A stretch of 5,349 nt of DNA from contig CAJTQX010000068.1 of assembly GCA_910578425.1 (NCBI GenBank), positions 1 through 5,349 on the forward strand, read 5' to 3'. Position numbers and translations under genes: made by a program. Numbering within the stretch: the first letter of the stretch is position 1; each line of letters opens with the position of its first letter. The stretch is from an uncultured Anaerotignum sp. Lineage in GTDB: Bacteria; Bacillota; Clostridia; Lachnospirales; Anaerotignaceae. Positions 1 to 4,565 of this stretch are shown here, piece by piece. The notes under the pieces were generated by a model that had not been told where the DNA came from, made no database searches, and saw only the letters and a program-made list of their open reading frames with translations.

Positions 1-1
1 T

Positions 2-943
2 ACGCATTACGCAAGGAACAGAGGGCTTTGCCCGCATAAGAAAAACCACCAGATTGTCTGGTGGTTGCTTATTCTGCCCACGTTCTGCGATATGAGCTAT
101 GGGGCGGGGCTTGATGTTTCGGAAACGGCGTCCAGTTTGCAGGCAAGGTATAATAAAGGAGTATGCGGCAGAAAGGGAGAAACGAGCGGCGTTGCTGTCC
201 CTGTGCTTACGCCGGACAAGCTGAAAAAGCGGCAGACGTACAGCGGCTTTGCCACTGTTGCAGTAGCCGCCAAAGGCGGCTACACAGGCCGGTACTTCAA
301 AGAGGACGGCGAGCCGTATACATTGACTACGAAGGATAGGCATGGCTTGCTGGTACAGATAAAAGAAGCGACAAAAAAGGGCTATGCGGGTGCAGGGATA
401 GGCGATTCTGTCAACCTTGCGGCACCAGGGAGTAAAACAAGGCGCGGCAGGGTTGGCAGGGGGATCGCGAATACACTTGACACTTCGTGTAACCAGGGGG
501 TGACGGTGCCCTTATTTGCCAAAGGGCTGTATCTGAACGCGGGCGAAGGCTTTGGCAGGGAACCGCTGGAAGGCGTCAGCCGCTGTCTGAAGGCAAATAA
601 GCATGACGCTGGTGTGATGGTTGGATTGCCGGACGGCGGCTTTGCCTATGCGGTATGGAGTGAAAAATACGGCTGTTGTGTGACGGGCGAAGCCCGTTGC
701 CCCAGCGGCGAAGCCGCCGGGTATGTGGCGATACGGCGGCTGACGCCGAGGGAGTGTTTCCGATTGCAGGGCTGGGAGGACGTTTACTTTGAGCGTGCCG
801 CGCTGGTGAACAGCGACAGTCAGCTATATAAGCAGGCAGGGAACGGCGTGACAGTGCCCGTAATACGGGCGATAGCGGAAAGGATGGATATAAAGGATGA
901 GATGCATCAAAAAGATGGTAACGGCAGAGGCGTTCCGGTATGA
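2..943 (+). CDS. C5-cytosine DNA methyltransferase, C-terminal part (5' incomplete)
   Basis: This is the target-recognition and C-terminal part of a DNA (cytosine-5) methyltransferase of phage type, which would methylate phage DNA and shield it from host restriction. Seen: motif IX-like RRLTPRECFRLQGW (734-775) and motif X-like QLYKQAGNGVTVPVI (821-865), plus SKTRRGRVGRGIANTLDT in the middle, typical of phage C5 enzymes. Not seen: motif I, the catalytic PCQ motif IV and ENV motif VI, which belong upstream. The frame is open to the left edge, so position 2 is only the first codon visible. Possible internal starts are TTG 65 and ATG 92, neither with a good ribosome binding site, and methyltransferase-like residues begin only near 83 (FCDMSYGAG). 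Two palindromic stretches, 245-283 and 683-717, look like in-frame insertions. The gene could be intact but cut by the window, or a remnant whose N-terminal half was lost. Family call is firm; integrity is not. Confidence 0.83.
   Translation, partial: THYARNRGLCPHKKNHQIVWWLLILPTFCDMSYGAGLDVSETASSLQARYNKGVCGRKGETSGVAVPVLTPDKLKKRQTYSGFATVAVAAKGGYTGRYFKEDGEPYTLTTKDRHGLLVQIKEATKKGYAGAGIGDSVNLAAPGSKTRRGRVGRGIANTLDTSCNQGVTVPLFAKGLYLNAGEGFGREPLEGVSRCLKANKHDAGVMVGLPDGGFAYAVWSEKYGCCVTGEARCPSGEAAGYVAIRRLTPRECFRLQGWEDVYFERAALVNSDSQLYKQAGNGVTVPVIRAIAERMDIKDEMHQKDGNGRGVPV
44..66. terminator. Perfect 10-bp hairpin, possible terminator near the left edge
   Basis: Arms AACCACCAGA (44-53) and TCTGGTGGTT (57-66) pair perfectly around a TTG loop. 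Read on the - strand the stem is followed by TTTTTCTTAT, a good intrinsic terminator tail; on the + strand the tail is weaker (TTGCTTATTCT). A frame-1 reading stops with TAA at 37-39, just before the hairpin, so this may be the end of another + strand gene lying left of the window. A terminator inside the methyltransferase frame is odd and hints at a junction here. It could instead be one more palindromic insert. Confidence 0.5.
245..283. repeat. Palindromic element inside the methyltransferase frame
   Basis: A short hairpin, GGC-TTT-GCC (245-253), is followed ten bases later by a perfect inverted repeat: 9-bp arms GTAGCCGCC (263-271) and GGCGGCTAC (275-283) around an AAA loop. The stretch encodes small residues (SGFATVAVAAKGGY) between KKRQ and GRYFKEDGEP. 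From memory of related phage methyltransferases those two segments normally lie next to each other, so this looks like an in-frame insert of roughly 50 bases. It resembles the element at 4216-4250 in layout and partly in sequence. Confidence 0.55.
683..717. repeat. Paired hairpins inside the methyltransferase frame
   Basis: Two perfect hairpins with GAA loops stand seven bases apart: ACGGGC/GCCCGT (683-697) and GCGGC/GCCGC (705-717). The second stem is extended by CCC and GGG beyond one mismatch. The stretch encodes TGEARCPSGEAAG directly before the conserved YVAIRRLTPRE block, where related enzymes run almost straight from a WxEKY segment into that block. It is probably another in-frame palindromic insert; a simple expansion of a loop is the alternative. 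Confidence 0.5.
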
Positions 944-1412
944 CGGCGACCTGAAAGGCGCGGACGGGGAGTATTACGTCCCCAGATGGGCTGCGGAGGC
1001 GTTTGAAAAAGGGATATTGTTTTATGCGCCCCTGGAACATGGTGCTCCGCCGACAGAGCTTTTCCTGTGTGTCCCGCATGAAAAACCACTCAGGGTGCCT
1101 GCGGGATACTATGTTGTCCGTGATGAGCGCAGGGTCATCGGGCGGCTTTCCCCGACGCTTTTCCATGACATATATGAAGAATGGCCCGCGGGGGATGAGG
1201 GCGGCGGATGGATTGCGGTTGAGGACAGGCTGCCGGAAAATCTCCAAGAAGTCCTTGTTTGGTACGAATATTTCAGGTATGGAGGACATAATTCCATGTG
1301 CCGGACATACGGGATTGGCTGCCATGTGAATGGCCATTGGAGCGGGGATGTAAGCGGCTATAAGGCAAGGTGTATAGCATGGCGCCCACTGCCAGACCCA
1401 TATCATCCATGA
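897..1412 (+). CDS. Small phage protein with PGxY-type N-terminal module and C-terminal DUF551-like domain
   Basis: This 171-residue protein has two visible parts. Residues 1-96 (KKMVTAEAFRYDGDL, then YYVPRWAAEAFEKG and VPAGYYVVRD) match a small module common in phage accessory genes of Firmicutes, with a conserved P-x-(D/G)-Y-(I/Y)-(I/V)-R segment. Residues 105-171 start WIAVEDRLPEN and end IAWRPLPDPY, the hallmark ends of DUF551. The function of neither domain is established. The ATG at 897 lies inside the end of the methyltransferase gene (47-base overlap, different frame), with GGAAAGG at 877-883 as a rather distant ribosome binding site; ATG 915 is an alternative start. Such genes sit among nucleic-acid-metabolism and modification genes of phages, which fits here. 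Real gene likely; biochemical role unknown. Confidence 0.75.
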   Translation: MRCIKKMVTAEAFRYDGDLKGADGEYYVPRWAAEAFEKGILFYAPLEHGAPPTELFLCVPHEKPLRVPAGYYVVRDERRVIGRLSPTLFHDIYEEWPAGDEGGGWIAVEDRLPENLQEVLVWYEYFRYGGHNSMCRTYGIGCHVNGHWSGDVSGYKARCIAWRPLPDPYHP

Positions 1413-1430
1413 TTTATTATCAGGAACAGA

Positions 1431-1435
1431 GGAGG
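1431..1435 (+). promoter_or_regulatory. Ribosome binding site that fixes the gemA start
   Basis: GGAGG lies five bases before ATG 1441. The in-frame GTG at 1435 overlaps the GGAGG itself and so cannot be the start; translation should begin at 1441. Confidence 0.8.
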
Positions 1436-1440
1436 TGCCT

Positions 1441-1887
1441 ATGGAAAAAGAGCGGGATGTAATGACGGGAAAGATGAAAACGCCCGCCCAGCTCCGGCGC
1501 ATTTATGCGCTGGCAAGGGAGCGCGGACTGGATGATGAAATGCTGCACGCCTATGTCTGCCAGCTGTCAGGCAGGGAGAGCCTGAAAGACCTGACCATGA
1601 AAGAGGCGGCGCGGGTGATCGATGGGCTTGGCCCCTCCGGCGGGTTTACGGCAGGCGGAATCACGCCCAGGCAGTGGAAATATATGCTGGGGCTGGCAAA
1701 GGAGCTGGGCTGGACAGACAGGGAGGGCAGTGCCGACACGAAGAAGCTGGACGAATTTGCCCTGCGGAACTATAAAAAGTATGCTGTGAAATGGCTGACG
1801 GTCCAGGAGGCAGGAAAGATGATAGAAGGGCTGAAAGCGATCGTGGAGAAGGACAGGCACGCGGGCAAAAAAGCCCGGCAGGATTGA
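1441..1887 (+). CDS. gemA: GemA/DUF1018 family regulatory protein (Mu gp16-like)
   Basis: This 148-residue protein belongs to the GemA (DUF1018) family found in Mu-like phages. In Mu, GemA is encoded just before mor and affects host gene expression and DNA topology; its exact activity in this host is not known. Seen: an N-terminal unit (about 15-63: TPAQLRRIYALARERGLDD, then LKDLTMKEAARVIDGL) and a C-terminal unit (about 75-131: TPRQWKYMLGLAKELGW, then VKWLTVQEAGKMIEGL). They repeat the same pattern TPxQ...LA(R/K)E.G...LT..EA..(V/M)I(D/E)GL. The C-terminal tail is basic (KDRHAGKKARQD). Length fits the family. Start ATG 1441 has a GGAGG site at 1431-1435. The gene lies 28 bases after the DUF551-like gene and 40 bases before mor, probably in one transcript. 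Confidence 0.87.
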   Translation: MEKERDVMTGKMKTPAQLRRIYALARERGLDDEMLHAYVCQLSGRESLKDLTMKEAARVIDGLGPSGGFTAGGITPRQWKYMLGLAKELGWTDREGSADTKKLDEFALRNYKKYAVKWLTVQEAGKMIEGLKAIVEKDRHAGKKARQD

Positions 1888-1927
1888 AACGGCATTCAGA
1901 CGATGTTGGACGGGAGGAGGTGCCGCT

Positions 1928-2251
1928 GTGGGCAGGAACGAAAAAATCCGCATAGAGGAGCTGAAGGAACAGCACCGGGAGTATGCGGAGGTCATAGGGG
2001 TGGAAAACCTGATCCGCCTTGCGGAGGCTTACGGCGGCGCGGCGATCTATATCCCGAAAATTGACGACCTGCTGAAAAGCCAGAAATATGCCGCGATCAT
2101 TCGGGAATTTAACGGCAGCAACGTCCGGCAGCTGGCAAGGAAGTACGATGTATCGGAACGAACGGTTTACCGGCTGGTGAGCGGGCTTTTGAAGGCGGAA
2201 AAGTTAAAACCCTTAGATGGGCAGATCACACTTTTTGACAGAAACTTCTGA
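1928..2251 (+). CDS. mor: Mor-family transcription activator
   Basis: This 107-residue protein matches the Mor/C activator family of Mu-like phages, dimeric DNA-binding proteins that recruit host RNA polymerase to middle or late promoters. Seen: an N-terminal helical part, the family-typical YGGAAIYIPK segment (residues 35-44), and a C-terminal helix-turn-helix (about 65-88, NVRQLARKYDVSERTVYRLV). The GTG start at 1928 has a strong GGGAGGAGG site at 1912-1920, seven bases upstream. Its place directly after gemA copies the Mu gem-mor order. A terminator follows 37 bases after the stop, so it appears to close the regulatory unit. The natural target is a promoter serving the genes from 2410 on. 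No separate C-type activator is visible, so Mor may drive late genes directly (inference). Confidence 0.92.
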   Translation: MGRNEKIRIEELKEQHREYAEVIGVENLIRLAEAYGGAAIYIPKIDDLLKSQKYAAIIREFNGSNVRQLARKYDVSERTVYRLVSGLLKAEKLKPLDGQITLFDRNF

Positions 2252-2263
2252 CACTGTCATACG
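2235..2263 (+). promoter_or_regulatory. Possible promoter/operator at the end of mor
   Basis: A perfect -35 consensus TTGACA (2235-2240) is followed after 17 bases by CATACG (2258-2263), a weak -10 match. The same stretch holds a short dyad, TGACA-C-TGTCA (2249-2259). It overlaps the last codons and stop of mor and lies 24 bases before the terminator. It might make a short RNA or be a binding site for Mor or a repressor. The match may also be chance. Confidence 0.25.
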
Positions 2264-2287
2264 GACTTGGCAGAGAATATGTTGTAG

Positions 2288-2322
2288 AATGCTGGTAAGG
2301 AGCAATCCTTATCAGCATTTTT
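2288..2322 (+). terminator. Rho-independent terminator after mor
   Basis: A 14-bp stem (arms 2288-2301 and 2306-2319, one G-U pair) is closed by a GCAA tetraloop and followed by a run of five T (2318-2322). It is a textbook intrinsic terminator. It separates the gemA-mor unit from the morphogenesis genes and implies that these have their own promoter or antitermination. Confidence 0.88.
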
Positions 2323-2342
2323 ATGTGATGGAAAAATTGGGT

Positions 2343-2385
2343 CAAGGGCTGAAAGCCCTTGTGGGGCTTGGGGCAAAGCCCCAAG
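2343..2385. repeat. Paired hairpins between mor terminator and the next gene
   Basis: Two perfect 8-bp hairpins follow one another five bases apart: CAAGGGCT/AGCCCTTG with loop GAA (2343-2361) and CTTGGGGC/GCCCCAAG with loop AAA (2367-2385). The second is followed by GTCTTTAT, a poor T tail. They lie in the leader of the gene at 2410, whose ribosome binding site begins 12 bases later. They share the layout of the pairs at 683-717 and 4216-4250. Confidence 0.65.
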
Positions 2386-2409
2386 GTCTTTATCATTGGG
2401 GGTGTATGG

Positions 2410-2835
2410 ATGGGCTATGCTTTGATAACTGGGATTTTTATGGCCGGAGCGGCGGTTTTCTATATTCTGGCAAGTAAGAAACAGCAGGAAAAAGAGGAGG
2501 AGTTATATCAGGATTTCCTGCGCATGAACGAGGAGCGCGAGGAACGCCATAAAAAGGAACTGCAGAAGCAGGAGGCGGAGTTTCAGCGGCGGGAGGATAT
2601 CCTGACAGCGGAAAACCTGCGGCGGGAGGAGCTGATACTGGGAGAGGCGGAAAAGCGGGAGCGCATTTTGAAGGAGGAAGCCGCAAGGCGGGAGCAGGCG
2701 TTGCTGAACAGTATCGAATCCTTTTCCGGCACGATGCGGGAGATTTCAGAGGCGATGAGCGAGATCAAACGGGAAACGGCGCAGATCAGGGAAAGGGTCG
2801 ATCATGCGGCTGCCTGCGGCGGTTTCCTGTCATAA
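2410..2835 (+). CDS. Membrane-anchored coiled-coil protein, in the position of Mu gp25/DUF2730
   Basis: This 141-residue protein has one hydrophobic segment (about residues 4-21, ALITGIFMAGAAVFYILA) followed by KK and then a long charged helix (about 23-130) rich in E, R and K. The basic residues after the segment suggest the coiled coil is cytoplasmic. Residues 60-103 form four clean 11-residue units, each opening with (R/K)RE. The end, IESFSGTMREISEAMSEIK to RERVD, shows heptads. The function is not recognised from sequence. Order relative to the following genes matches Mu gp25 (DUF2730), which is also a small N-terminally anchored coiled-coil protein, so a head-assembly accessory role is an inference. 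Start ATG 2410 has GGGGGTG at 2398-2404; a longer frame from TTG 2359 would run through the hairpins and is unlikely. The next frame starts within or just after its end. Confidence 0.75.
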   Translation: MGYALITGIFMAGAAVFYILASKKQQEKEEELYQDFLRMNEEREERHKKELQKQEAEFQRREDILTAENLRREELILGEAEKRERILKEEAARREQALLNSIESFSGTMREISEAMSEIKRETAQIRERVDHAAACGGFLS

Positions 2836-2852
2836 AGGAAAGATGGAAAAAC

Positions 2853-2860
2853 GGGAGGGA
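2853..2860 (+). promoter_or_regulatory. Ribosome binding site favouring a TTG start at 2867
   Basis: GGGAGGGA stands six bases before TTG 2867. The alternative ATG 2843 has only AAAGGA three to four bases upstream, and ATG 2804 has none and would overlap the previous gene. Confidence 0.55.
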
Positions 2861-2866
2861 TTTGAT

Positions 2867-3166
2867 TTGGATACAAAAGTGGAAATTTTGAAGGCGAAGA
2901 AGCTGCGGGCGGATATACTGGAAAACCTGTATAACCTCTACCCGCAGGCGGTAACGGTGGGGACGATCCGTAAGCTGCTGCGGTATAAGGACTACAATCC
3001 GGAAACGGAAATCCGAAAAGCAATCTATTATCTGGAGGGCAAAGGCTATATTGCCTTTACGGGTAATGAGGAGGAATATTGGGACAGCGATATCGTGCTG
3101 ACGCCGCTGGGCATCAATCTGGCGGAGGGCGACACAGAAGATGTGGGGGTGAGTCTGGATGTCTGA
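2867..3166 (+). CDS. Winged-helix phage protein, Mu gp26-like (first copy)
   Basis: This protein of about 99 residues looks like a small winged-helix domain of the kind found at the Mu gp26 position (ArsR-like fold, function unknown). Seen: helix LRADILENLYNLYP (13-26), helix VGTIRKLL (31-38), recognition-type helix PETEIRKAIYYLEGKGYI (45-62), a short beta wing, then TPLGINLAEG (79-88) and a GV ending. The next gene shares the same landmarks, so the two look like old tandem duplicates. TTG 2867 is chosen for its strong GGGAGGGA site; ATG 2843 would add eight residues (MEKREGFD). It ends eight bases inside the next gene, suggesting coupled translation. DNA binding or protein-protein contact in head assembly are both possible; neither is shown. 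Confidence 0.75.
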   Translation: MDTKVEILKAKKLRADILENLYNLYPQAVTVGTIRKLLRYKDYNPETEIRKAIYYLEGKGYIAFTGNEEEYWDSDIVLTPLGINLAEGDTEDVGVSLDV

Positions 3167-3467
3167 AAAGCTGGTGGAAACAACGGAAAAGATGGTACTG
3201 CGCGGGAACATCCTGCGTATCTGTGAGGCGGCCCAGCCTTTAGGCGCGGAGCTTGAGGTCGTACTGGGCGCATTGAAACGCGAGGGCTGGCAGGCTTCAG
3301 CGGAAGAAATCCGCAGAGCCTGCGGGTATTTGCAGGGGAAGGGCCTGCTGGAGCTGGAGGAAATCCACAATGACGTGCTGGGCATCCGCCGGACGCTGGC
3401 GAAGATCACGCCGCTGGGAACTGACGTGCTGGACGGGAACGCGGCGGCGGACGGCGTGCAGTTGTAA
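3159..3467 (+). CDS. Winged-helix phage protein, Mu gp26-like (second copy)
   Basis: This 102-residue protein fits the small winged-helix phage family at the Mu gp26 position. Seen: VLRGNILRICEAAQPLG (13-29), VVLGALKREGW (34-44), AEEIRRACGYLQGKGLLELEE (48-68), then ITPLGTDVLDG (83-93) and a GV near the end. The pattern LR..IL, EIR+A..YL.GKG, TPLG....(E/D)G, GV is shared with the gene before it, although most other residues differ. ATG 3159 overlaps the previous stop by eight bases and has GGGGGTGA at 3145-3152. The DUF3486 gene follows 12 bases later, in the same order as gp26-gp27 in Mu. The function of the family is unknown; a structural or assembly role is inferred from the place only. Confidence 0.78.
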   Translation: MSEKLVETTEKMVLRGNILRICEAAQPLGAELEVVLGALKREGWQASAEEIRRACGYLQGKGLLELEEIHNDVLGIRRTLAKITPLGTDVLDGNAAADGVQL

Positions 3468-3479
3468 GGAGGCGGGCGG

Positions 3480-4040
3480 ATGGGCAAGAACAGGAGCCAC
3501 GGGAAAATAGACCGCCTGCCGGATACGCTGCGGAAAGCGGTGGAGGCGAAGCTGCTGGAGGGCTATACCTATGAGGAAATTTCGGAGTACCTGAAAAAGA
3601 TGGGGCATGATGTGCATTTATCCTCGGTCGCGCGGTACGGCAGGCCGTTTTTGGCAAAGTTTGAATCTGTACGCATGGCGAAGGAGTTTGCGCAGAGCCT
3701 TGCGGAGGATAACCCGGACAGGCCGACAATGGAGCTGCATGAGGCGAACAACGCGCTGATCAGTCAGATGATTATGGAGGCATTGATTTCTGAGGACAGC
3801 AGTCCCGAGGAAACAGCGAAGCTGGCGAAATCCATTGCAACGCTGCAAAGGGCGCAGGTGTCCAACGAAAAGCTGAAGATTGATTCCAGGAAAGCGGCGG
3901 GAGAGGTACGGCAGGCGTTAAGGCTGCTGAAGGAGCAGGTCTTTTCGGAGATTGGCGCGGAACACCCTGACATTGCGAACGCGATTTTACAGATTGCGGA
4001 CACTGTAGAAGCGAAGATGGAGGCGGACGGCAGGAAATAG
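3480..4040 (+). CDS. DUF3486 family protein (Mu gp27-like)
   Basis: This 186-residue protein matches DUF3486, represented by Mu gp27, encoded just before the terminase and often regarded as a small-terminase-like or packaging accessory protein (not proven for this one). Seen: the family-typical start HGKIDRLPDTLRKAVEAKLL (7-26), a helix-turn-helix (about 29-53, YTYEEISEYLKKMGHDVHLSSVARY split over two helices), then a long helical region (about 60-155) with LAKSIATLQRAQVSNEK, and a short C-terminal helix. Length is close to the family norm. ATG 3480 has AGGAGG at 3467-3472, seven bases upstream and overlapping the previous stop. It belongs to the same run as the two winged-helix genes. A 228-base gap follows, unusual for this tight layout. 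Confidence 0.88.
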   Translation: MGKNRSHGKIDRLPDTLRKAVEAKLLEGYTYEEISEYLKKMGHDVHLSSVARYGRPFLAKFESVRMAKEFAQSLAEDNPDRPTMELHEANNALISQMIMEALISEDSSPEETAKLAKSIATLQRAQVSNEKLKIDSRKAAGEVRQALRLLKEQVFSEIGAEHPDIANAILQIADTVEAKMEADGRK

Positions 4041-4100
4041 CTCTGTGGCGTGTTGTAAGGCGTTTGGAGAGGCGGGCGGGTATTCTATCGGGAAAAAGTG

Positions 4101-4142
4101 TTGAAACGAAATTGAAGGCGGTTTGAAAAGAATTGAAGGGGG
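4101..4142 (+). repeat. Tandem ~21-bp direct repeat upstream of the terminase pair
   Basis: Two imperfect copies lie one base apart, 4101-4121 and 4123-4142, both of the form TTGAAAxG(A)AATTGAAGGxGG. They agree at 18 of 20 aligned bases with one single-base gap. The stretch is non-coding and lies between the DUF3486 gene and the HTH/terminase genes. Such repeats can be protein-binding sites; here a packaging (pac-like) or regulatory site is possible. No promoter motif is clear in it. Confidence 0.6.
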
Positions 4143-4154
4143 TCTGGGAAGACC
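4141..4154. other. Small hairpin abutting the direct repeat
   Basis: GGTCT (4141-4145) and AGACC (4150-4154) pair perfectly around GGGA. There is no T tail, so it is not a terminator. It starts inside the last bases of the direct repeat, so the two may form one site. Confidence 0.4.
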
Positions 4155-4215
4155 GTGGAGGTGACATCCCTGCATAGCCCTTCTGCGCCCAAAAACAACC
4201 CGACAAAAAAGGGAA

Positions 4216-4250
4216 GCAGGCAAAGCCTGCCGCACAGCCGCAGGGGCGGC
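4216..4250. repeat. Paired hairpins upstream of the HTH gene
   Basis: GCAGGC/GCCTGC with loop AAA (4216-4230) is followed six bases later by GCCGC/GCGGC with loop AGGG (4237-4250). The pair ends just before the ribosome binding site of the gene at 4269. Read along the + strand, its GGC-NNN-GCC hairpin, spacer and GCCGC...GGCGGCTA half line up with 245-283, the palindromic insert in the methyltransferase. Confidence 0.6.
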
Positions 4251-4268
4251 TATAAAGGAAGTGGTGCT

Positions 4269-4565
4269 ATGAAAAAAACAGACTGGAAACAGGAAGCGGC
4301 AAGCCTGTTCTTTGGACAGGGGAAAAGCCTTGTGGAAATTTCAGCGTTGACAGGGGTATCCGGAAAGACCCTGTCTTTTTATTTGCGCACGCTCCCGGGC
4401 TATACGGCGGAACGGGAGCGGCGGAAGGAAAAAAACAGGCGGAAGCGCAAGGAGTACCAGCGGGAATGGGACAGGAAGAACCGCCGTTACACAACGGTGA
4501 ATGCCGAAACAATGCGGCGGGAGCATGAGTTTGCGGTCCTGATATTGAGCAGGGAGAAGTATTAA
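4269..4565 (+). CDS. Small basic helix-turn-helix protein, candidate small terminase subunit
   Basis: This 98-residue protein has an N-terminal helix-turn-helix (about 9-41: EAASLFFGQGKSLVEIS, then ALTGVSGKTLSFYLR) and a very basic middle (48-73, ERRKEKNRRKRK followed by a QREWDRKNRR stretch). It should bind DNA. I do not recognise a named family. Its stop codon touches the ATG of the large terminase gene (TAAATG), so the two are almost surely co-translated. With an HTH plus that position, a small terminase subunit that recognises the packaging site is the best guess, although the DUF3486 protein upstream competes for the role. ATG 4269 is chosen because AAGGA lies at 4255-4259, nine bases upstream. 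A longer frame from GTG 4155 runs through the paired hairpins, has no good binding site, and encodes a low-complexity leader. Confidence 0.78.
   Translation: MKKTDWKQEAASLFFGQGKSLVEISALTGVSGKTLSFYLRTLPGYTAERERRKEKNRRKRKEYQREWDRKNRRYTTVNAETMRREHEFAVLILSREKY

Noticed and set aside
1003..1329. + strand frame of 108 codons inside the DUF551-like gene
   Set aside because: It lies wholly inside a gene with recognised modules in another frame and has no suitable start signal.
576..1502. - strand open frame of 308 codons across three + strand genes
   Set aside because: It spans parts of the methyltransferase, the DUF551-like gene and gemA in antisense and shows no recognisable domain or binding site.
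2367..2390. Second terminator after mor
   Set aside because: The stem is strong but the bases after it (GTCTTTATC) are not a T run, and the hairpin fits the paired-hairpin family better.
2217..2477. + strand frame of 86 codons across the mor terminator
   Set aside because: It runs through the terminator and the paired hairpins and overlaps two better supported genes.
2786..3487. - strand open frame of 233 codons opposite the two winged-helix genes
   Set aside because: It is antisense to overlapping + strand genes with good ribosome binding sites and has no coherent protein pattern.
4101..4142. CRISPR-like repeat
   Set aside because: There are only two imperfect copies, separated by one base with no spacer; it is a tandem repeat, not an array.
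4155..4268. N-terminal extension of the HTH gene from GTG 4155
   Set aside because: It covers two hairpins, gives a low-complexity leader, and lacks a good binding site, whereas ATG 4269 has AAGGA nine bases upstream.
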